DNA of 9,525 bases from assembly GCA_036130055.1 (NCBI GenBank), contig JAYYOR010000008.1:1-9525 (forward strand). Direction: 5' to 3'. The notes under the pieces are model-generated. The model had not been told where the DNA came from. It saw only the letters and a list, made by a program, of their open reading frames with translations, and ran no database searches. The stretch is from TMED69 sp036130055. Its GTDB lineage: Bacteria > Pseudomonadota > Gammaproteobacteria > Ga0077536. Within the stretch, counting starts at the first letter, position 1; each line of letters starts with the position of its first letter. The position numbers and the translations under genes were made by a program. Below are positions 1-6,748 of this stretch, one piece after another.

Positions 1-495
1 TTGATCGGTTAGTGTTAAAGGTTCACCTCCACTTAGAATTACTTCTTTTATACTGTGATCACGCTTTATTTTTTTTATTGACTCGAATAATTTTTTTGAT
101 CCTATCCTTGAGGAATATGAAAATTTTTGTCTAAAACAATAACGACAATGTATTGCACAGCTTCCGGTTAGCAATAGTAGTGCTCTACCTTCATATTTCT
201 TAAGCAGGGGCAAACCTGTATTTAAATTATTTTCTAACAGAGGATCATTTGAAAAATCTGGATTCCTAGCAGCTCTAAAATTCTTCGAGACGATTTGAAG
301 AAATAATGGGTCATTAGGATCTCGTTTTTTTATCCTTTTCGCAAATTGTCTGGTTACTTTGAATGGGAACTCTTTTTTTTTATTTTTTTGAATATCTACC
401 TTTAAATCTTCTAATTCTACCAATTTTAGAAATTCATCTAAGCTAAGGATTGATGACTGATAATCTTTTATCCAAGAGTCTTGACTAGAGGCCAT
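1..495 (-). CDS. epmB: EF-P beta-lysylation protein EpmB (lysine 2,3-aminomutase-like), 5' part only
   Basis: This is the first 165 codons of a radical-SAM enzyme. It reads from ATG at 495 down to base 1 without a stop and continues off the left edge. The protein starts MASSQDSWIKDY. It carries the radical-SAM cysteine motif CAIHCRYC at residues 113-120 (Cys113, Cys117, Cys120 would hold the 4Fe-4S cluster) and the SAM-contacting SGGEPL at 155-160. The stretch before it (VTRQFAKRI, then DPNDPLFLQI) matches EpmB/YjeK and KamA relatives. The family isomerises (S)-alpha-lysine to (R)-beta-lysine, which EpmA then loads onto EF-P. The divergent efp-epmA pair 44 bp away makes EpmB far more likely than a catabolic lysine aminomutase. 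No strong Shine-Dalgarno precedes the ATG. The C-terminal PLP-lysine region is outside the window, so completeness cannot be judged. Confidence 0.93.
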   Translation of the reverse strand, partial: MASSQDSWIKDYQSSILSLDEFLKLVELEDLKVDIQKNKKKEFPFKVTRQFAKRIKKRDPNDPLFLQIVSKNFRAARNPDFSNDPLLENNLNTGLPLLKKYEGRALLLLTGSCAIHCRYCFRQKFSYSSRIGSKKLFESIKKIKRDHSIKEVILSGGEPLTLTDQ

Positions 496-510
496 AGTTT
501 TCTTTATCTT
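481..510 (+). promoter_or_regulatory. Candidate sigma70 promoter for efp-epmA
   Basis: TTGACT at 481-486 (5 of 6 to TTGACA) and TATCTT at 505-510 (4 of 6 to TATAAT) are separated by 18 bp. Transcription would start near 517, leaving a leader of about 22 nt that keeps the AAGG ribosome site at 530-533. The -35 would sit inside the first codons of the divergent epmB. This is a match by eye in AT-rich DNA, so it is tentative. Confidence 0.33.
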
Positions 511-539
511 TATTTTAATTTTAGTTCGCAAGGTGAAGT

Positions 540-1112
540 ATGGGTTCCATTACTACCAATCAATTTAAACAGGGTGTTAAGCTGTTAATAGACGGTGACC
601 CCTATAATATTATCGAAAATGAATTTGTCAAACCTGGTAAAGGCCAGGCTTTTAACAGAGTAAAATTGCGTAATCTCAAAAACAATAGAGTGGTCGAAAA
701 AACCTATAAATCAGGTGAAAGTTTAGAGCTCGCCGATGTCACCGAAATAGAATTACAATATTCATATAATAATGGTTCAGAATGGGTTTTTATGAATCCT
801 GATAATTTTGAACAAATCGTAACAAGTCTTGATATTTTGGGGGATACAGTCAAATGGCTGAAGCCTCAGGAAATGTGTCAGGTTACGCTTTGGAATAATT
901 CCCCTATTTCAGTGATGCCGCCTAACTTCGTTAATCTAAAAGTTGTTGAAACTGATCCGGGCTTTAAAGGTGATACAGCAACGGGTGGGTCAAAGCCTGC
1001 GACTTTAGAAACCGGAGCTATAGTTAAAGTTCCTTTGTTTATTGAGATAAACGAGTTATTAAAAATTGATACTAGAAGTGGTGAATATATTTCTAGAGTT
1101 AAGGACTTGTAG
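540..1112 (+). CDS. efp: Elongation factor P
   Basis: This 190-residue protein is full length for EF-P (about 188 in E. coli) and aligns to it along its whole length. EF-P binds between the ribosomal P and E sites and promotes peptide bond formation at proline runs. The N-terminal KOW-like domain carries the modification loop EFVKPGKGQA at residues 28-37. Lys34 is the residue beta-lysylated in E. coli. The middle domain contains the WLKPQE and VTLWNNSPISV segments. The C-terminal OB domain ends in the family signature DTRSGEYISRV. The ATG has AAGG at 530-533 six bases upstream. The YeiP paralogue is unlikely because the PGKGQA loop and the flanking epmA and epmB are those of true EF-P. The gene ends in TAG with epmA starting at the next base. 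Confidence 0.97.
   Translation: MGSITTNQFKQGVKLLIDGDPYNIIENEFVKPGKGQAFNRVKLRNLKNNRVVEKTYKSGESLELADVTEIELQYSYNNGSEWVFMNPDNFEQIVTSLDILGDTVKWLKPQEMCQVTLWNNSPISVMPPNFVNLKVVETDPGFKGDTATGGSKPATLETGAIVKVPLFIEINELLKIDTRSGEYISRVKDL
1101..1105 (+). promoter_or_regulatory. Ribosome binding site deciding the epmA TTG start
   Basis: AAGGA lies inside the last efp codons, 7 bases before the TTG at 1113. No ATG or GTG lies in frame between the efp stop and codon 25 of epmA. This site is therefore the main support for the TTG start. Confidence 0.6.
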
Positions 1113-2015
1113 TTGACACATACGATCCTTAGGCTTACCCAATTAATATCAAAATTGCGAGAATATCTTTTAAAATCAGATGCGATGGAAGTGATAACTC
1201 CAATTTTGCTCGACCTACCAACTTCAGAACCAACAATAAGTAACTTTAAAATTGAGAAAAGAAACAAATATTTACGTACCTCTAGTGAATTTGAACTAAA
1301 AAAAATTCTCATTGAGAAGAATATCGACGTTTTTGAAATAGGACACGTGTTCAGAGCGAATGAATCTGGTTCAATACATCTTGAGGAATTTCGGATGTTG
1401 GAATGGTATCGGCGCGAAAAGTCTTATATCGATCTGATGGAGGAAATATCTAGCTTACTTGAGTTTATAGGAATAAATTATAAAACTTTGTGTTTAAGTT
1501 ATAAAAAAGTTTTTGAAGATGCATTCGATATTGAACCGCATACAGCGACAGATTCAGACTTGAGAGACCTAATAAGAAAAAATTTGGAGGTAAATGAGAC
1601 CCTTTTGATTGGCAGGGGCGAACTTTTTGATTGTTTAAATATTGTTTTAATGAAAACAAAACTTTTTAAAGAAAACGCGATTTTTGTGTATGATTTTCCG
1701 GCCGAACTACGTGGATACTCGGAACTTTGCGACGACCCCCGATACGCAAAAAGATTCGAGCTTTACATACAAGGCATAGAAATTGTAAATGGCTACCAAG
1801 AGATTGTAGACTCAGAGATTCAGGAATTATGCTTCAAAGAAGAAAATAAATTTCGAAAAGAACGGGGCTTTCCTACAGCAGCTTTAAATCAAGAATTTAT
1901 AAATATTTTAAAAAAAAATAATTGTGGGCCATATTCGGGTGCGGCTATGGGAATAGAAAGATTATTGGCTGTTCTGCATCAAGTAGAAAGCTTTAATCAA
2001 TTAAAGATTTATTAG
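1113..2015 (+). CDS. epmA: EF-P--(R)-beta-lysine ligase EpmA (GenX/PoxA/YjeA)
   Basis: This 300-residue class II lysyl-tRNA-synthetase-like protein lacks the tRNA anticodon domain, as EpmA does (325 residues in E. coli). It activates (R)-beta-lysine with ATP and transfers it to Lys34 of EF-P. Class II motif 1 is near residues 26-31 (EVITPI). Motif 2 spans FRANESGSIHLEEFRMLEWYR (residues 80-100). GIEIVNGYQE at 221-230 parallels GIELANGFHE of E. coli. Motif 3 is GAAMGIER at 276-283. TTG 1113 is chosen because the only upstream in-frame codon is the efp stop. The next candidate, ATG at codon 25, would cut off the first helix, which aligns with the family. Compared with E. coli it is about 20 residues shorter at the N-terminus and about 6 shorter at the C-terminus. 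Its last 4 bases overlap the stop of the convergent transporter gene. Confidence 0.93.
   Translation: MTHTILRLTQLISKLREYLLKSDAMEVITPILLDLPTSEPTISNFKIEKRNKYLRTSSEFELKKILIEKNIDVFEIGHVFRANESGSIHLEEFRMLEWYRREKSYIDLMEEISSLLEFIGINYKTLCLSYKKVFEDAFDIEPHTATDSDLRDLIRKNLEVNETLLIGRGELFDCLNIVLMKTKLFKENAIFVYDFPAELRGYSELCDDPRYAKRFELYIQGIEIVNGYQEIVDSEIQELCFKEENKFRKERGFPTAALNQEFINILKKNNCGPYSGAAMGIERLLAVLHQVESFNQLKIY
1991..2006. repeat. Perfect inverted repeat at the 3' end of epmA, possible weak bidirectional terminator
   Basis: CTTTAAT and ATTAAAG flank a CA centre, giving a perfect 7-bp inverted repeat that ends 6 bases before the epmA TAG. It lies just past the stop codons of both convergent genes on either strand. 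The arms are almost all A-T and no clean U tract follows, so terminator function is uncertain. Confidence 0.35.
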
Positions 2016-3811
2016 AGTCGAATTAAAAACACTAACGGTATAACGAATGTAGAAACTATTCCTGTAACGATGGTAATAGGTAACCCAAGACGAATATAGT
2101 CTGAAAAAAAATAGGAGCCAGGTCCAAAAACCATTAAATTTGTCGGATAAGAAAGCGGCGTACACAGTGCTGTTGACCCAGCGATCATAATAGTAAGAAC
2201 AATTGGGATTAGGTTTAAACCAGCCAGCTCTGTAATACTAACAGCCACAGGTAAAATTAACAATACGCCCGCTTTTGCCGATAATATATTGGATGCTAAT
2301 GAACTCAATAAAAAAAACATGGCTATGTAAGTATAAGAATTTTGCGAAGGCATTGTGTCGATAATTATTCGAGCTAATTCATCAGATAAACCACTCAATA
2401 TCACCGCCTCGCCCATGATGAGTAGGCCACCTAGTGTAGCGATAATACTCCAGTCAATTTCGCTAAATAACGACCTTCTATCACAACAGCCTGTAAAAAC
2501 CATAGTAGCTGCAGCGATTAAGCTGGCGGAAAATAAATCAATCCAATTTAACAGTACACTGACGAACATCCAGATTGTAATCAGCCAAGTTAATCCTGTT
2601 TTTGAACGATTTGGAAAATAGAAAAATGGATTTTTTGAGATTGTTAAAAAGCCATTTAAAGATTCAGTCCTAATCAAAAAATCCTTTCGAGCTATTAGTA
2701 GAAGTATGTCACCCGGTCTAAAAATAATTTCACCAAGTTTCCCATCTAGTTTGTGGCCCTCCCTCGCAACTGCAACAATAGCGGCGCCAAAGAACGTTCT
2801 AAATCTGCTGTCTTTTATTGATTTGCCTAATAAGGAGAATTTTTCTGTAATTACAGCTTCTGCAAAAATTCTATTATTTTTATCATTAAAAGGGTAGTCG
2901 TTGTTATCTAGGGGAACAAGTCCATTAAAATTTTTGGGGATATTTTCAGAGTCGGCATCACCAACAAAAACTAAAATATCACCCGAATTCAATATCACGT
3001 TTGAGGATACGGCTGTAAGGTATTGATCGCCTCTTTTAATTTCGAAAAGGTAAACCGTCTCTAAGCCACGTAGGCCTGCCTGTAAAATTGTTTTGCCAAT
3101 TAACGTACTTTGTTCAGAGATTTTCATCAATTTAATGTTTCCGCTTAAGCCTCTTCCTCTTTTGATCAATGTCTTTCTTTTTGGGATTAATAATGGAGTT
3201 AAAAAAAACAAAAAAATTAAAGCTATAAAAATAATCGGGAGAACAATTGGAGTAAATTCAAAAATACGGAAGCCGTCATGATACCCATTTTTTACTAGCC
3301 AACCATCTAGAATTAAATTTGTATTAGTTCCGATTAATGTGCATGATCCACCTAGAATTGCGGCAAAGGATACAGGCATCATTAAATGACTCTTATTAAA
3401 GCTATGCTCATAGCTGAATTGATTAATATAGGGAACCAACGCAGCAACCAGCGGGGTATTATTGAAGAAACCACTTAAAGTTGCAGTCGATGAAATTAAT
3501 TTTAATCTCAAAGTAGATTTTGAGTCGGAGGCTGAAATCAATCGATTAAGTAAAAAAGCTAAAGCCCCTGTTCGTTTTAAACCGGAAGCTACGACTAAAA
3601 GGGCGATTATAGTTAGGAGACCTTTATTCATTAGGACATTTAACGCTTGTTCAAATTGAATGATCGGTTCACCAAAAGAATCAACATAAAGCGGCAACGT
3701 CAAGATAGCAGTCACCCCTAGCCAAATCACCAGAGTTACATTTTGCTTAACTATAAAAAGCGCCGAGATAGTAAGAAGTATAATCGATGCTATTAAAGAA
3801 GCTTGGTCCAT
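2012..3811 (-). CDS. SLC13/DASS-family transporter with two RCK_C (TrkA-C) domains
   Basis: This 599-residue integral membrane protein belongs to the SLC13-type permeases of the ion transporter superfamily, which move sulfate, dicarboxylates or related anions with Na+. The N-terminal half (about 1-210) is hydrophobic and carries FFNNTPLVAALVP (115-127) and GTNTNL (161-166). A soluble insert follows with two similar RCK_C-type modules, about 222-300 and 308-390. Each has the pattern S.LIGK or S.LLGK, a variable beta region, then SGDIL or PGDIL. The C-terminal membrane half (about 405-599) repeats the binding-site pattern in SNILSAKAG (507-515) and TPLSYPTN (551-558). The ATG at 3811 has GAGGA (3817-3821, minus strand) 5 bases upstream. 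The substrate cannot be read from the sequence. RCK_C domains usually bind small regulatory ligands. It appears to be a single-gene unit, with unrelated genes on both sides. Confidence 0.88.
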   Translation of the reverse strand: MDQASLIASIILLTISALFIVKQNVTLVIWLGVTAILTLPLYVDSFGEPIIQFEQALNVLMNKGLLTIIALLVVASGLKRTGALAFLLNRLISASDSKSTLRLKLISSTATLSGFFNNTPLVAALVPYINQFSYEHSFNKSHLMMPVSFAAILGGSCTLIGTNTNLILDGWLVKNGYHDGFRIFEFTPIVLPIIFIALIFLFFLTPLLIPKRKTLIKRGRGLSGNIKLMKISEQSTLIGKTILQAGLRGLETVYLFEIKRGDQYLTAVSSNVILNSGDILVFVGDADSENIPKNFNGLVPLDNNDYPFNDKNNRIFAEAVITEKFSLLGKSIKDSRFRTFFGAAIVAVAREGHKLDGKLGEIIFRPGDILLLIARKDFLIRTESLNGFLTISKNPFFYFPNRSKTGLTWLITIWMFVSVLLNWIDLFSASLIAAATMVFTGCCDRRSLFSEIDWSIIATLGGLLIMGEAVILSGLSDELARIIIDTMPSQNSYTYIAMFFLLSSLASNILSAKAGVLLILPVAVSITELAGLNLIPIVLTIMIAGSTALCTPLSYPTNLMVFGPGSYFFSDYIRLGLPITIVTGIVSTFVIPLVFLIRL

Positions 3812-3839
3812 GATTTTCCTCGGACGGTAAACCCTAAAG

Positions 3840-3866
3840 ATTATGGAAAAAGCATCTTTTACGCAA
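3840..3866 (-). promoter_or_regulatory. Weak candidate promoter for the SLC13-type transporter
   Basis: On the minus strand TTGCGT (3866-3861) is followed after 15 bp by CATAAT (3845-3840, 5 of 6 to consensus). The start would be near 3833 and the leader about 20 nt with the GAGGA site kept. The spacer is short, so this is only a candidate. Confidence 0.25.
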
Positions 3867-3887
3867 GTTATAGTTAAGAGATAAATA

Positions 3888-3896
3888 TGTTATGAT
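3888..3896 (+). promoter_or_regulatory. Extended -10 promoter for the dUTPase-led gene run
   Basis: TGTTATGAT at 3888-3896 is a TGn extension joined to TATGAT (5 of 6 to TATAAT). No good -35 sits 16-18 bp upstream, which is usual for extended -10 promoters. Transcription would begin near 3903, about 25 nt before the dUTPase ATG. The 117-bp gap between the two divergent genes (3812-3928) holds nothing else clear. Confidence 0.5.
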
Positions 3897-3928
3897 ATTA
3901 AAATCTTAAAATTTTTTCCCAAGTCAAA

Positions 3929-4564
3929 ATGAAAGAACGTGTTTTTGAAATGTTAGAAATGCAGGATGAAATGAATAAAAAAGTTGATATTGACTGGATC
4001 AAAAAAAATCGAGAGTGGTACAGAGCTATTTGGATTGAATGTGGTGAACTCATGGAACATTATGGCGGCTGGAAATGGTGGAAAAAAAGCGAAAAAGACC
4101 TCGGACAAATTCTGCTTGAGTTAGTTGACATTTGGCACTTTGGATTGAGCAGTAAAATATCAGAACATGGAGCGTTGGAGTCAGCAGCATCACATATTTA
4201 TGAAACTTGGGAAAATTGTCAACCGACTGGCGACTTTTATAAATCAGTAGAAACATTGGCTTTAACGGCATTATTAAAAAAGAAATTTTCAATTGAAGCT
4301 TTTAAGTCTGCTGTTGATACATTAGGCCTCACTTTCGAGGACATTTACAGAAGCTACATTTGCAAAAACGTCTTGAACCATTTTCGACAAGATAAAGGCT
4401 ACAAGGAAGGGACTTATATCAAGATTTGGAATGGTGTAGAGGATAACGTTATTTTGTATGAACTACAAAAATCGATTCCCGTCCACCGAAAGAATTTTAA
4501 AAATGATCTAAGCCAGTTGTTAGAAAAAGAATATAGAAAACTGCGTGATAAGGCAAAAACTTAA
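3929..4564 (+). CDS. Dimeric all-alpha dUTP diphosphatase (dUTPase_2 family)
   Basis: This 211-residue helical protein hydrolyses dUTP to dUMP and pyrophosphate, keeping uracil out of DNA and feeding dTMP synthesis. The metal-binding pattern of the all-alpha NTP pyrophosphatases is visible: E37-x-x-E40 within WIECGELMEHYGGWKWW, and E64-x-x-D67 within LLELVDIWHF. Downstream, KNVLNHFRQDKGYKEGTY (146-163) matches the conserved nucleotide-binding segment of the dimeric dUTPases known from trypanosomatids, Campylobacter and phages. It is not related to the trimeric Dut of E. coli. MazG is a more distant relative but lacks the KN..NHFRQ.KGYKEG segment. The ATG has no strong Shine-Dalgarno; AATG and AAGT are the only purine-rich stretches nearby. 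The TAA stop is followed at once by the next gene's ATG, suggesting coupled translation. Confidence 0.88.
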   Translation: MKERVFEMLEMQDEMNKKVDIDWIKKNREWYRAIWIECGELMEHYGGWKWWKKSEKDLGQILLELVDIWHFGLSSKISEHGALESAASHIYETWENCQPTGDFYKSVETLALTALLKKKFSIEAFKSAVDTLGLTFEDIYRSYICKNVLNHFRQDKGYKEGTYIKIWNGVEDNVILYELQKSIPVHRKNFKNDLSQLLEKEYRKLRDKAKT

Positions 4565-5560
4565 ATGCAACTTATGAAGGCAGTAAACATTAAGGCACCC
4601 GGGTCTTCAGATCAACTGGAGATCATAGAGGAAAAAATCCCAACGCCTAAAAGGGATCAAGTTTTGATAAAAATCAAGGCAGCTGGCGTTAATAGGCCTG
4701 ACATTCTGCAACGTTTAGGCCTATATAAGCCACCGGAGGATGCCAGTCCAATTTTGGGACTTGAAATAAGTGGTGAAATCGTCGCGACTGGCAAGCAAGT
4801 GCCCGTTGATTTAGTTGGACAGGCAGTCTTGGCCTTAACACATGGGGGTGGTTATGCAGAATATTGCGCTGTCAATTATCAGCATTGTCTCCCTATACCC
4901 TCAAATTTAGACTTTTACCAGGCAGCTTGCCTACCTGAAACAACCTTTACTGTTTATTTTAATCTTTTTCAAATTGGAGGGCTTAAGGCTGGGGACAAAG
5001 TTTTAATACATGGAGGTAGCGGTGGTATTGGGTCAGCTGCAATACAAATGGCGAAATTGGCGGGAGCAGAAATAGTGGCAGCTACAGCAGGTTCTGAACA
5101 GCATTGTAACTTTTGCCGCGAACTTGGTGCTGATTATGTATTCGATTATCGGCGAGAGTCTTTTTTTGATAAGATTAAGGAGTCTGACATTAGTGGATTT
5201 GATATTATTCTAGATATCTTGGGCGGGAGTTCTTTTGAACACAATCTTTCTTTACTTAATAGGAGAGGTCGCCACATATCAATTGCCTATCTCAGTGGCC
5301 AAAACGTAAAATTGGATATAGGAAAATTAATGACCCATCAAATCATAGTCACCGGCTCTACTTTAAGGCCACAAAATTCTGTCGTGAAATCGTCGATTGC
5401 CAATGGGGTCAAAAATTTTTTATGGCCGCATATTGAAAGCGAAAAATTTAAAATATACGTTGATCGTAAATTTGAATTGTCTGATGTAAAAAATGCGCAC
5501 AACTATATGGAATCCCGAGAGCATAACGGGAAAATATGTCTTATAATTGATAAAACTTGA
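4565..5560 (+). CDS. NAD(P)H:quinone oxidoreductase, PIG3-type zinc-free MDR protein
   Basis: This 331-residue medium-chain reductase lacks the zinc ligands of alcohol dehydrogenases. The family reduces quinones and other electrophiles with NADPH in the cytosol. The N-terminal GroES-like domain has AAGVNRPDILQR (39-50), GLYKPPEDASPILGLEISG (52-70) and a glycine-rich GGGYAEYCAV turn. The Rossmann domain has HGGSGGIGSAAIQMAK (149-164). Later segments FDIILDILGG and TGSTLRPQ (263-270) are typical of the PIG3 subgroup, which separates it from classic Qor. ATG 4565 directly follows the dUTPase TAA and has AAGG at 4550-4553 upstream. ATG 4574 (MKAVNIKAPG) is the start most homologues would suggest. 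It is followed by metK after 12 bases, so co-transcription is likely. The physiological substrate cannot be read from the sequence. Confidence 0.9.
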   Translation: MQLMKAVNIKAPGSSDQLEIIEEKIPTPKRDQVLIKIKAAGVNRPDILQRLGLYKPPEDASPILGLEISGEIVATGKQVPVDLVGQAVLALTHGGGYAEYCAVNYQHCLPIPSNLDFYQAACLPETTFTVYFNLFQIGGLKAGDKVLIHGGSGGIGSAAIQMAKLAGAEIVAATAGSEQHCNFCRELGADYVFDYRRESFFDKIKESDISGFDIILDILGGSSFEHNLSLLNRRGRHISIAYLSGQNVKLDIGKLMTHQIIVTGSTLRPQNSVVKSSIANGVKNFLWPHIESEKFKIYVDRKFELSDVKNAHNYMESREHNGKICLIIDKT

Positions 5561-5575
5561 CGGAGTTGCGAATTG
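5561..5575 (+). promoter_or_regulatory. Ribosome binding site and TTG start of metK
   Basis: CGGAG at 5561-5565 begins at the first base after the preceding stop and lies 7 bases before TTG 5573. The residues that follow (KKNYLFTSESVSEGHPDK) match the normal MetK N-terminus, and no in-frame ATG exists there, so TTG is the start. Confidence 0.75.
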
Positions 5576-6739
5576 AAAAAAAATTATCTATTTACAAGTG
5601 AATCGGTGTCCGAAGGTCACCCAGATAAAGTCTGCGATCGGATTTCAGATGCTGTGGTAGATGAGTATCTCAGACTAGAACCGAATGCGAGGGTTGCCGT
5701 TGAAACCCTAACAACTACAAATCGGATTGTTATAGCAGGAGAAGTAAGAGGTCCGGATTCAATAAATGCATCTTCGATAGAGAGATTAGCCAGAAGAGTG
5801 GTTAAAGATATTGGTTATGAACAAGATGGGTTTCATTGGAAGAATGCTGAAGTTTCGGTGTATGTGCATCAACAATCGGCTGATATTGCGCAGGGGGTGG
5901 ATATTTCAGCAGATAAAGACCAAGGGGCTGGGGATCAAGGCATCATGTTCGGATATGCTTGTAGAGAGACCGATGTGTTAATGCCTGCGGCGATTCATTA
6001 TAGTCACCGAATACTTGAAAAAATGGCGGCTGCCAGACGTGCGGGTAAAATAAGCGGATTAGGTCCAGATTCAAAAAGCCAAGTTACCTTACGTTATGAA
6101 GAAGGAAAACCAGTTGGCGCTAAATCAATAGTTGTTTCTACTCAGCATCAGCCGCAACTTGAACAACATCAAGTTAGAGATATAGTCTTACCTTTCATAG
6201 AAGATACTTTACCAAATGGGTGGATGTGTCCAGAAGACGAGTTATACATAAATCCAACGGGTAGATTTGTTATAGGTGGACCGGACGGTGATGCGGGACT
6301 TACAGGTAGAAAAATTATTGTCGATACTTATGGGGGCTCAGCCCCTCACGGTGGCGGGGCTTTTTCTGGTAAAGATCCAACAAAAGTTGATAGGTCAGCG
6401 GCATATGCAGCACGGTATTTGGCAAAAAATGTTGTTGCGGCTGAACTTGCTAACCGATGTACTATTCAACTTGCTTATGCAATCGGCGTTTCTAAACCAC
6501 TATCATTATATATAGATTTACATGGGACTGGAGAGTGTAATGAAAGTGCGTTAATTGAGGTTATCGAGGAGAATATAGACTTAAGCCCAAGAGGTATCAG
6601 AGAACACTTGGAGTTGAATAAGGCTATTTATGAAAGAACTGCGGCGTACGGGCATTTCGGGAGACCTCCAGAAAAAGACGGGGGATTCTCTTGGGAAAAG
6701 ACTGACCTGGCGCAAAAGTTTAAACAACGCTTACTTTAA
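5573..6739 (+). CDS. metK: S-adenosylmethionine synthetase (methionine adenosyltransferase)
   Basis: This 388-residue enzyme is full length (384 in E. coli). It joins methionine and ATP to form S-adenosylmethionine with release of phosphate and pyrophosphate. The three-domain family signatures are intact. SEGHPDK (13-19) carries the catalytic His16 and metal ligand Asp18. GAGDQGIMFGYA (118-129) is the first PROSITE-type motif, and GGGAFSGKDPTKVDRS (260-275) is the second, a phosphate-binding loop with its lysines. The GPDGDAGLTGRKIIVDTYGG stretch (236-255) is also fully conserved. PRGIREHLELN near the C-terminus and the LMPAAIHYSHRIL region look alphaproteobacterial. It starts with TTG and an A8 run right after the start codon. 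It lies 12 bases after the oxidoreductase gene and 57 bases before ahcY, its partner in the methyl cycle. I see no SAM riboswitch before it. Confidence 0.97.
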   Translation: MKKNYLFTSESVSEGHPDKVCDRISDAVVDEYLRLEPNARVAVETLTTTNRIVIAGEVRGPDSINASSIERLARRVVKDIGYEQDGFHWKNAEVSVYVHQQSADIAQGVDISADKDQGAGDQGIMFGYACRETDVLMPAAIHYSHRILEKMAAARRAGKISGLGPDSKSQVTLRYEEGKPVGAKSIVVSTQHQPQLEQHQVRDIVLPFIEDTLPNGWMCPEDELYINPTGRFVIGGPDGDAGLTGRKIIVDTYGGSAPHGGGAFSGKDPTKVDRSAAYAARYLAKNVVAAELANRCTIQLAYAIGVSKPLSLYIDLHGTGECNESALIEVIEENIDLSPRGIREHLELNKAIYERTAAYGHFGRPPEKDGGFSWEKTDLAQKFKQRLL

Positions 6740-6748
6740 AAAAACTGA

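Noticed and set aside
540..1112. EF-P-like paralogue YeiP (EfpL)
   Set aside because: The PGKGQA loop with Lys34, the RSGEY ending and linkage to epmA and epmB point to canonical EF-P.
878..1312. 144-codon open frame on the minus strand across the efp-epmA junction
   Set aside because: It lies opposite two clearly conserved genes, has no recognisable motif and is best explained as a shadow frame.
2355..2621. Open frames on the plus strand inside the transporter gene (also at 2706-2897, 3093-3281, 3462-3659)
   Set aside because: All are antisense to a well supported membrane protein. Their composition mirrors its hydrophobic codons and none has family features.
3929..4564. MazG-type nucleotide pyrophosphohydrolase
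   Set aside because: It shares the metal-binding pattern, but the KN..NHFRQ.KGYKEG segment and the length are those of dimeric dUTPase.
6276..6515. 79-codon frame within metK
   Set aside because: It is an out-of-frame reading of the most conserved MetK region.
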